A DNA stretch of 64,000 nt, from the NCBI GenBank assembly GCA_038040485.1, contig JBBPIE010000004.1, positions 220,175 to 284,174 of the forward strand, read 5' to 3'. This DNA comes from Onstottus_B arcticum (GTDB lineage: Bacteria; Acidobacteriota; Blastocatellia; UBA7656). Position 1 is the stretch's first letter. Each line of letters begins with the position of its first letter. Positions 57,601 to 64,000 of the stretch are shown in pieces. A program made the position numbers and the translations under genes. Under the pieces are notes generated by a model. The model did not search any database, was not told the origin of the DNA, and saw only the letters and a program-made list of their open reading frames with translations.

Positions 57601-60600
57601 GCGCCCGAGGTGATGGAAAGAAACGAAGAGTTGCTTACGGCCGTCCACGGGCAGCCGGCCGGGGCGGTAACGCTTACGGTTCCGTTTCCGCCATCCGCCA
57701 AAAACGATTCGCTGGTTGGCGAGATCATTCGAGGCGGATTCGAAGCCGTGAAGTTCACGGTCGAGGAGTCGTTTCCGCTTACCGGATCGGCCACGGCCGA
57801 GGTAACTGAGGCGGTGTTGCCGACAATAACTCCGTTGGCAACAGAGCAGTTCAAGGTCGCTACTATCGTGATAGTCGCGGAAGCACCCGAAGCGAGCGTG
57901 GTGAATGACACCGTGCGATTGTTGCCCGAACCGCCGCAAACGCCGCCTGCCGTCGAGTTGCACGAAAAGAAAGTGACCGCAGCCGGAAGATTGTCGGTTA
58001 CGACGACCGAGGAGGCGGGATCGAATCCGTTGTTCGTAAGAGTGATCGTATAGGTGGCGTTGCTGCCCACGACGATGGTAGGGGATGAAACGGTCTTGCT
58101 GATCGAAAGATCCGCAGCGCCGTAAGGAATGCACGCCGAAAACTCCGAAGTGTTTCCCGGGTTGGGAGGCGCCGCTGGACTGGTGGCCGTCGCGGTAATC
58201 GACTGCCCCACCGAAGCCGAAGCGCCGGCGAGCGTGATGTCGAACGTAACATTGTTGCCCACCGTCGTCACATTCGCGGTGCCAAGAAACGTCCGTCCCT
58301 CTCCATTACCCGACGCGTCGCACGATGGATTAGCAAAGAAGTCCAAACTAAACGTCGTATTCGCCGTGCTGTTGAGCGTGCCCTGGATGTTCACGCCTCC
58401 GCCACTTGCACCCTTCGCGGAGGTCAAGACTGGAAAATTCTGCCGGTCGTTCGCGCCAGTATCTCCATCATTCACGTCGTTCGCAGTCACGCCCCCCGGC
58501 GCTAGATCGATTCCCAATCCTGAATTCGAGAAGATCGAGTTCGCCTGGATAGCGTTCCCAGTTCCGGTCTCGATCATAACCCCCGCGCCGAGGTTGAAGG
58601 CTATGATGTTTCCTCCCGCGGCTGATCCGCCAATCGTGTTGTTGCTTGCGGAGTTTAGAACCAGGACGCCGTTTGAGCTGTTGGCCAACGCTGTTGTGCC
58701 GTCGGCGCGTGTGCCAATCTTGTTCCCTTGAACAAAATTGGCAGTCGAAGTCGACGAGTTGATTCGTACTCCGTCGAAGTCGTTCCCAGAGATGACGTTC
58801 CCGGCCCCGGCGACCGTGCCGCCGATCGTATCGCCGGTCGCCTCGGAAATCGAAACGCCGCCATTCGCATTGCCGAGATCGTTTGATCCGGTCACATCGG
58901 TCCCGATGAAGTTTCCCTGCACGAGATTGCCCGTGCTCACGGTTAGGAACCCAACTCCGGTTCCCGCGTTTCCAGATATGACGTTTTTTGCTCCGGCCGC
59001 CGTTCCACCGATGGTGCAATTCATGATGTCTTGAGCACCACTAAGGAAATTGACCCCTTCACTCCCATTCCCTATACCGGCCGTGCCCGTCGCATTAGTT
59101 CCGATGAAATTGCCCTGCACCTGATGCAATGTCGCCAGACCGAGCAGGACTTGGACTCCATGAAGACCGTTGCCGGAGATCACGTTGCGAGCAGCCGCAG
59201 TCGTTCCGCCGATCACGTTCCCGCTGCCTTGATTGATCAGGATTCCTGTGGCGGAATTGGGAGAGCCCGCGGTACCGGTGGCGTTTGTGCCGATGAAGTT
59301 GCCTTCGACGATCGTGCCGTTGCCGAACAATTCGATACCATTCCCGCCAAACCCGCCGCTATCTTCGAACCGATTGATCACCAACCCGCGCACCGTGCTG
59401 CTTCCGAGACTTACTCTCAACCCTGTGGAGCCGAGCCCTGCGCCCGCACCGTTCAATTCAATGGGTGGAGTGGCGCTTCCGGGGTTCTGCGTAGCGCCGT
59501 CGATCGTCAGCGCTTGCGTGATGTTCGGAAGAGCTGAGAGGAGGGTGATCGTTTGATTGCCCCCGCCGGCAATGTTGAAGTTAATCAAGTCTGCCCCAGC
59601 CATCCCGTTGGAACTGATTATCGCTTGCCTCAGCGAGCCCGCGCCGGAGTCGTTCGTGTTGATCACCGTAAAAGTCGCCGCCGGGCTTGAAGGTATGACT
59701 GTGGGCGCGCTGGCGTTGCTCCTGAGCACGACAAGATCGCTTAGAGCGTCCCCGTTCAAACGCATACCGAGCGCGGCGACCGGGTCACCATCAAAATCGA
59801 GCGAGCCCGCCACACTCATATTCGAGGACGCGGACGGCGTGGAGGCTGCATCCGGGGCGCTCGCCGACTCATTGATGATCATGTGAATTTGGCGCCCGGC
59901 TTGATCAAGCAGCAACAGGTCGTCTTTGGGCGAAGTTGAAATGCGCGCCGCCATAATCACCCGCGAGGAGCCGCCCGGGTTCTTCGGCGAAACAGGCGCC
60001 GTCACGACACTGGTGTCCTGCCAGTTAGCGCCTTTAGTTGACTTTGCTCTCGAGAACACGTGGACCCGTCCATCGTCGGCGAGCAGCGCTATCTCGTTCC
60101 CCAGATCGCCGGTGAAATCGCCAATCGCAAGCGAAGCGATTGTGAACGGAACTGCGAGTCGCGTAACTCGCGGCGGCTGAGCATCACGTTTCCGGTCTCT
60201 GCCGTCCACGACCAGCAATTCGCGTCCCGCCGCAACCGCGATATCGACCGGGTAGTTGTCGTCAAGCTGGCCGATCGCGATGGATCGAGCTTCAGAAGGC
60301 AGGCTTATTAGTTCGGGGGCAGCGTTGAGCGCGCCCGCGCCGTCTTCGTAGACGAGGAGCTTCGGCCCCGAGGCGCTGTTCACAGCGACGATGACGTCCG
60401 CCAGCCCGTCCATCCTGTTTGCGTCACCCGTCACAAGCGCGGTCACTGTGCCCGGAAGCGCAATTGAACGAGCCGGAGCAAATCCACCCCTACCGTCTCC
60501 CCTCAGCAAGACAAGCGAGGTGCCGTCGGCTGCCGCTGCAACAACATCGATGTGACCGTCCGCCTCAAAGTCGCCCGCGCCCGTGAACTGAGGCGCGCCC

Positions 60601-61118
60601 GGGACTTCGAACACGCGCGATGTCGAGAAAAAGGGAGATTCAGTATCTTCTGCGCTTGGGGCTTTTGAGGCGCGTAGCTGTTCGCGGTGAGCGATGGCGT
60701 CACGGGTGTTCGGAAAGACAGCATCAACGTCGCCGCGCTGAACGCTTATCACACCGTCTTTGGCCCCGGCATAACCGGCGACCAGGTCTGGAACTCCGTC
60801 CTCGTCAAAGTCACCCGACGCCAGCGACAACGGACGCATCCGGTTATCGCTCAACTGCTGAAGCTGTGTTGAAGAGCCCTGATACTCCGCAGGCGCGCCG
60901 CGGCCATCGCGCAGCGTAATCCATGGATTGCCTCGCCCGGCGGCTCGCGCGCTGACCTCTCTTGCAAGGTATCCGCGCTCGTCGCTAACTTCTTGAGCAG
61001 ACGCCGCCTGAGCAGACGCCGCACGTTCGTCTGCGTGCGCTTGCCCTGAAGTCATCCAGCGCGCCAAAGGAAGAAGAACAATTAGGACCGAGACCAGCAG
61101 GAGAGTGTTTCGTTTCAT
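54687..61118 (-). CDS. giant multidomain secreted protein with C-terminal gingipain-type (C25) domain
   Basis: 2143 residues from ATG 61118 (the 61157 start lies before any site). Signal sequence 1-24. Order: FG-GAP/VCBS-like propeller (about 70-460, for example DFDEDGVPDLVAGYAG), a NDSGAGSLRQAI start and right-handed beta-helix repeats (about 495-930, GGTAAARNVISGNG), a DUF11-type repeat (about 1000-1100), two BACON-like domains (about 1130-1300), then a C25 peptidase. Catalytic His2020 (NYTGHGSVDVW) and Cys2052 (TMTCLNGFFHD). Probably a cell-surface protease with adhesive parts. It is paralogous to the protein at 47953. Confidence 0.9.
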   Translation of the reverse strand: MKRNTLLLVSVLIVLLPLARWMTSGQAHADERAASAQAASAQEVSDERGYLAREVSARAAGRGNPWITLRDGRGAPAEYQGSSTQLQQLSDNRMRPLSLASGDFDEDGVPDLVAGYAGAKDGVISVQRGDVDAVFPNTRDAIAHREQLRASKAPSAEDTESPFFSTSRVFEVPGAPQFTGAGDFEADGHIDVVAAAADGTSLVLLRGDGRGGFAPARSIALPGTVTALVTGDANRMDGLADVIVAVNSASGPKLLVYEDGAGALNAAPELISLPSEARSIAIGQLDDNYPVDIAVAAGRELLVVDGRDRKRDAQPPRVTRLAVPFTIASLAIGDFTGDLGNEIALLADDGRVHVFSRAKSTKGANWQDTSVVTAPVSPKNPGGSSRVIMAARISTSPKDDLLLLDQAGRQIHMIINESASAPDAASTPSASSNMSVAGSLDFDGDPVAALGMRLNGDALSDLVVLRSNASAPTVIPSSPAATFTVINTNDSGAGSLRQAIISSNGMAGADLINFNIAGGGNQTITLLSALPNITQALTIDGATQNPGSATPPIELNGAGAGLGSTGLRVSLGSSTVRGLVINRFEDSGGFGGNGIELFGNGTIVEGNFIGTNATGTAGSPNSATGILINQGSGNVIGGTTAAARNVISGNGLHGVQVLLGLATLHQVQGNFIGTNATGTAGIGNGSEGVNFLSGAQDIMNCTIGGTAAGAKNVISGNAGTGVGFLTVSTGNLVQGNFIGTDVTGSNDLGNANGGVSISEATGDTIGGTVAGAGNVISGNDFDGVRINSSTSTANFVQGNKIGTRADGTTALANSSNGVLVLNSASNNTIGGSAAGGNIIAFNLGAGVMIETGTGNAIQANSIFSNSGLGIDLAPGGVTANDVNDGDTGANDRQNFPVLTSAKGASGGGVNIQGTLNSTANTTFSLDFFANPSCDASGNGEGRTFLGTANVTTVGNNVTFDITLAGASASVGQSITATATSPAAPPNPGNTSEFSACIPYGAADLSISKTVSSPTIVVGSNATYTITLTNNGFDPASSVVVTDNLPAAVTFFSCNSTAGGVCGGSGNNRTVSFTTLASGASATITIVATLNCSVANGVIVGNTASVTSAVADPVSGNDSSTVNFTASNPPRMISPTSESFLADGGNGTVSVTAPAGCPWTAVSNSSFLSITSGAIGSGNGTVGYHVDVNSSGSPRMGTLTITGLTFTVNQSNVACSFTLDPTSASFPSAGGNDSVSVTAPSGCIWKAFSDDSWITVPPDSGGNGNGSVNYSVEMNPDSTPRSGTMTIAGQTFTVNQDGTPSAVTLVSFTASQYETGVLVEWRTGMEVENLGFRVYREQAGRRIRVTPEIVAGSALIAGARTPMTAGNSYSWWDTIADCGLPAADCQEARYWLEDLDLDGKTTVYGPISTKKMNGAPARQSAAALLSQVGKGEPRINQVMSSQAASASLFQQQIATRSELASQPAIKLTIKDEGWYRITQPELAAAGLDPRTDPRNLRLYLGGEEQAVFIAGELDGGFDQADAIEFYATGQDTPSTDAHVYWLVGGKQPGKRMNVVKSDSKAGGAASFAYTVERKERTIYFSSLRNGDAENFFGQVVASQPVDQQLTLQHLDQSPPGEAVLEIALQGVTDRAGLNDHQVKVMLNGSYAGRMIFDGRQHSIERMTVPHGLLREGDNVVTLVAEGGLSDVSLVDYVRVTYWHTYTADQDALAMTVADQTTAVAGLAQTIAGFSNRLIRVMDITNAGDPQELIGRIEEREGGGFAVTVGVQGNGPRTLIAFTEDRAKRPASITANQPSTWRDVRRSADMLIITHRAFGESLVPLKALRQQQGLSVEIVDVEDIYDEFSFGEKEPRAIKDFLSSIRNTWKKAPRFVLLAGDASYDPRDYLGVGSFDFVPTRLIDTAYLETASDDWFADFNDDGLAEMYVGRLPVRSPAEAAALVSKLIGYDSVKVKSGIVGRSVLLVADANDGFNFEQASEQLRALVPTGTRVQEIYRGRLDGAAAKQQLIEAINAGQSIVNYTGHGSVDVWRDLFNADDARSLSNQQRLSLFVTMTCLNGFFHDPVHESLAESLLKSERGGAISVWASSGMTEPPQQTVMNQEAYRLLFNAGGKLTLGEVTAGAKAAIPGRDVRRTWILLGDPAMRLK

Positions 61119-61546
61119 TATGATTATCCATCCACTACGATTGTGATGATTGCCCATTCATTGCGAGCGTCCATCGAAATGATTGTCCCTCGAAAGCAGG
61201 CTTACGAAACGCGTCGTGCCCGCTGCCCAATACGGTGCATAGCAGGAAGTATGTAGGGAGCTTAGAAAGGGATTTTCTACTGCTCGGCCCACCGTGCCTG
61301 TTATTCGCCCAAGATCAGTGAGGATTTCAAAGGTGCTATGAACAGCGTTATCTTAGTGAGAAATCAACGCCTTGGTCAAGGCATCGACGCATGCGGCCGG
61401 CACGGCTGATAGGGTTGAGATCACCGGCAATCGGACGAATGGACGCACCTGTTGGCTCGCGCCCTCGCGAAAGGCTTAGCTGCACCGAGTGCGCGTTGTT
61501 ATCATAGAGCTGCGCTGATGATCTCTGGGATCACGAGGCGATTGTT
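61119..61546. other. divergent intergenic region, no gene seen
   Basis: About 430 bases between the leftward giant C25 gene and the rightward small secreted gene. I see no coding frame with a start site, no tRNA and no strong hairpin, so it should hold both promoters. Confidence 0.4.
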
Positions 61547-62236
61547 ATGAAACGTGGTATTGCCATGCTCCTTCGGAATGCGCTAACCCTAGCGTTAGCC
61601 GGGTTGTCCGGCGTCGTTTTGTACCTTGCGGCCGGCAACCTGGCAAACGTCGCCTCCGCCGTTGAAAAACCAGCCGCTCACGGTCCCGCCCGAGCAGCAG
61701 ATAGTGATCCCGACTCTCTCGTTGAACGATCAAAGCGCGCAATCACCGAAACCGGCATCTCCAACTCCTATTTTGATAAGCACTTCAAACTGATCAAGAC
61801 CGTGGACGACCCGGCAGACCGCCGCGTCGAGTGGTTGTTTTCGGTCAACGGTTACGAGGCGCAACTCGTCGACGCGATTGGCTTCCACACAACCGGCGGC
61901 AAGCGCACTTATGTGCACGGAATCAAGAACCAGCTCTATGCGACTCACGAGATCGTCAAGACGCTATCGGTCCAGCAAGCCCGGAGGATACTGAGGCGGT
62001 GCATCGGCAAATACGAAAGCGAATCGGTGATCTACCGGACGATGACTGTTCCAGGGAAGGCCAGGCTCTACCTGACCGGCAGATCGATCCTTGAACGGGA
62101 GCGCGAGCGAGAACGGGGGCGCGAACAAAAGCCAAAGCAAACCGAGGGCGAAGACGAGGGTCACTTTCTTTATGTTGGATTTGTGGACGTCGAAACCGGC
62201 AAGTGCGTGAAGAGACTGGGTAGGGGTTCTTCCTAA
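61547..62236 (+). CDS. secreted protein of unknown function
   Basis: 229 residues. A signal peptide (about 1-38) follows MKRGIAMLL. The mature part is charged, with SYFDKHFKLIKTVDDPADRR, VEWLFSVNGYEAQLVDAIGF and RRILRRCIGKYESESVIYRT. An Arg/Glu-rich stretch (ERERERERGREQKPKQTEG) lies near residue 180-200. No catalytic motif or family is recognised. It is convergent with the RHS/immunity region. Confidence 0.6.
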   Translation: MKRGIAMLLRNALTLALAGLSGVVLYLAAGNLANVASAVEKPAAHGPARAADSDPDSLVERSKRAITETGISNSYFDKHFKLIKTVDDPADRRVEWLFSVNGYEAQLVDAIGFHTTGGKRTYVHGIKNQLYATHEIVKTLSVQQARRILRRCIGKYESESVIYRTMTVPGKARLYLTGRSILERERERERGREQKPKQTEGEDEGHFLYVGFVDVETGKCVKRLGRGSS

Positions 62237-62359
62237 AGCCTCGCTGGGCCGTCCTTGCTCCGCAGGATTCAGGTGGACGTGAATGACAAGGGATGACTCC
62301 CCTCCCCTAATACATAACCATCGTCGTGCTCTTTCCCTCGGCCGTTTGAAGGCCGCCAT

Positions 62360-62485
62360 TCATGAGTTCATCGAATAGTTCTGAGCCACGCCAGCGACAC
62401 TGGCAATCTGACGGCTTGAGGTTATCTGCCGGCTTGAAGTAACGCGCCCCGCTGCGTCGTACCCCTCGTAGTAGTAGCCAGGGAT
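62360..62485 (-). pseudogene. RHS-repeat fragment
   Basis: The frame reads GYYYEGYDAAGRVTSSRQIT, repeats SSRQI, and then GVAQNYSMNS to a stop. GYDAAGRVTS is a YD repeat and GVAQNYSM is usual in acidobacterial RHS proteins. It is cut off from any core and lies downstream of the immunity gene, as expected of a displaced older RHS end. Confidence 0.55.
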
Positions 62486-62637
62486 AGAACTGGTAGCTCG
62501 AATGCAAGATAATAACCATAATCCTGCATTCAACTCCCATTGATGGTGGGAACCTCTGGTTGCCCGCAGCGATGCGCCGACGATCATCGGCATGTGGAGG
62601 GACGGCTTGATTGAGGAGTCGGAGCCGAACAGCCGTA

Positions 62638-63078
62638 TCAAACAAAGACTATTGGGTGTTTCTGAGACCGGGCTACTTCAGCGAGATCCATCATATCATC
62701 CAAAAAACCATCAAGCGCCAACAATTCCTTGCCAGCGGTTTTCCTTCTTACCAAATGGATTTCCGCTTCCAGTTCGTCTAACAGCTCGCTACCTATCACG
62801 TCACCGCTGTGTGAGCCGCTACGAAGGATATTGTTCAGCAGCAACGGTATGCTGCTAGAGATCTCGATTGGAATCTGCGACCGAATCAACGCAATATGAC
62901 TGACATTGCCGAGTCTTTTCTCTGTAGCGACAAACTTATCCCTGCCGTATTTTGCTTCTAGGTTCGGGGCCTCGAAGTAGACCTCGCCCGTCTGTCCGTC
63001 TACGATCGCGGCGGACATGTCTTCGGCGTCTAAGCCAATGCTCTCCGAGGCGCGATAAACGATAGCATCTAAGCCCAC
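62638..63078 (-). CDS. immunity protein, CdiI-like (partner of the RHS tRNase tip)
   Basis: 146 residues directly downstream of the RHS toxin tip (26 bases). It begins MGLDAIVYRASESIGLDAED and contains EVYFEAPNLEAKYGRDKFVA and SQIPIEISSSIPLLLNNILR. The MGLD-x-x-VYR start and acidic make-up match immunity proteins paired with CdiA-type tRNase tips. No stop or frameshift is seen, so the gene is intact although the toxin frame upstream is interrupted. Confidence 0.75.
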   Translation of the reverse strand: MGLDAIVYRASESIGLDAEDMSAAIVDGQTGEVYFEAPNLEAKYGRDKFVATEKRLGNVSHIALIRSQIPIEISSSIPLLLNNILRSGSHSGDVIGSELLDELEAEIHLVRRKTAGKELLALDGFLDDMMDLAEVARSQKHPIVFV

Positions 63079-63104
63079 TAAAGCCCCCCGTTTCTCGCGG
63101 TCAG

Positions 63105-64000
63105 CTAATACGTCACGATACCGCCGCTTGTTAAGACTGTGACACGACCTTTTAAGCCGCCTATGTTTCCTTGCGCACGCTGTATCTGGCTGAGAGCACC
63201 TCCTGCGGTAATTTGAACGTCTCTCGCGTCCACGAGTATTTGCTGACCTTGTTTAGAGGCAGTCTCGATAGCGTTCTTCAACGTGTTAGGTCCTGCCGCT
63301 GTCAGTGTCTTTAGTTCGGTGACCACTCCATTGATCAAAAAATCCGCAGTCTTACCGGTTGCCCTGGGTATTATTTCTACAGCCTTTCCCTAGGCGAGAA
63401 GTTCCTCAACCATTCCCTTCTCGGCTTGGGTCAAGCCCCTCAAGCTCCCGGTCAGCACACCCCGGGATCCGCCTCTTCCAAACCAGCTCTTAACGGCAGA
63501 CCAAGCCTTCGAAAGAGGCCCTCCACTGCGGGCAGCACCAGCTCCAACTCTGCCAACGCCTCCTATTGGCATTGATCGGGACATTTCCTCAGACCATTGG
63601 TGCGAGGCTTCCTTTAGCCACTCTTGAAACCCTTGTTCAGCCCCGGAGACATCGAAGATTGTTGTATCGGGTATGATGTCAATTCCGTTGAACGCCCACC
63701 TTAACGCATTTAGGCTAACACCCGTTTGTGCTGATAGCGTCTGGAGCGTGTCACCTGTCTCCGCTTGCCAGCAACTGCCCGTTGCACCATCCCCACTTGT
63801 CCAGGTTACTTGTACCCACAACCCACTCGGATCTGTATGATTCAATGGATTATTCCCAACGTAGACATAAAGGTTCCAGCTTTGAGGATCGCCTTCGGAT
63901 TGATCCGCAAATGGTGCATCAGTGCTTGTGAACCTTGCTTGCGCCGACGAGTAGTATCTCGCTAGGAAGTAATCCAGCCCCGACTCGTTATCTCTTTCTT
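63105..64000 (-). pseudogene. end of an RHS protein with CdiA-tRNase tip, interrupted by an amber codon (runs off window)
   Basis: The minus-strand frame enters at 64000 with ERDNESGLDYFLARYYSS, NPLNHTDPSGLW (tip boundary), then a LysM-like stretch (ETGDTLQTLSAQTGVSLNAL). It continues to GMVEELLA and TAG (63392-63390). The same frame goes on as GKAVEIIPRATGKTADFLIN, VVTELKTLTAAGPNTLKNAI and ends VTVLTSGGIVTY at 63105. That tail is the CdiA C-terminal tRNase type. A CAG-to-TAG change would explain the stop. Without readthrough the toxin lacks its nuclease. Confidence 0.8.

Overview
The window looks like a chromosomal segment from an Acidobacteriota bacterium, most likely of the Blastocatellia (inference). 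The grounds are the translation-factor cluster, the large secreted gingipain-type (C25) proteins, the RHS proteins, the Pkn-type kinase with TPRs and the abundant intergenic palindromic repeats. Most of it has moderately high GC. The stretch at about 41.1-45.4 kb is visibly AT-richer and is a mobile island.

Layout. 1-434: start of a leftward lipoprotein gene cut by the window edge, then a nested heptamer palindrome. 0.4-1.8 kb: GAF-domain coiled-coil protein. 2.0-8.6 kb: rimP-nusA-infB-rbfA-nrnA, preceded by a terminator-like leader hairpin. 8.7-10.7 kb: YceH/DUF480 protein, a decayed secreted-protein gene and a small cupredoxin-like membrane protein. 10.7-17.2 kb: complete secreted RHS toxin-immunity pair plus RHS debris. 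17.4-22 kb: CsbD-like protein, OmpA protein and a Ser/Thr kinase with TPRs. 22.4-25.2 kb: uvrA. 25.3-29.3 kb: membrane metallophosphoesterase and a sugar-lactone oxidase. 29.5-32.1 kb: gmhA, a conserved unknown and a GntR regulator. 32.1-33.1 kb: a structured, terminator-ended RNA candidate (6S-like) and purN. 33.3-40.97 kb: matrixin-like protease, glycine-zipper protein, uvrC, two envelope proteins and a PfkB kinase.

41.08-45.47 kb: a 4.3-kb integrative element in tRNA-Lys(UUU). It is bounded by 48-bp direct repeats. The intact tRNA combines the element's 5' part with the host's 3' part, so the element restores the 5' end, which is unusual. Cargo: a tyrosine recombinase, an HNH/AP2 endonuclease, a divergent subtilase, two tiny coupled ORFs, a methyltransferase remnant and a small ORF with an in-frame UGA.

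45.5-61.2 kb: surface and secreted proteins, namely a three-discoidin-domain protein and two giant C25 cysteine-peptidase proteins. Between the two C25 genes lies a compact toxin-antitoxin operon in which the antitoxin-like tail is fused to a TPR protein and followed by a PIN-domain toxin. A perfect 26-bp palindrome lies upstream. 61.5-64 kb: a small secreted protein, RHS debris, a CdiI-like immunity gene and the end of a second RHS protein. That toxin domain (CdiA tRNase type) is interrupted by one in-frame amber codon.

The best candidates for something new are the 5'-restoring tRNA-Lys island, the TPR-antitoxin/PIN pair and the amber-split RHS toxin with an intact immunity gene. Family calls come from reading motifs by eye; no searches were run.
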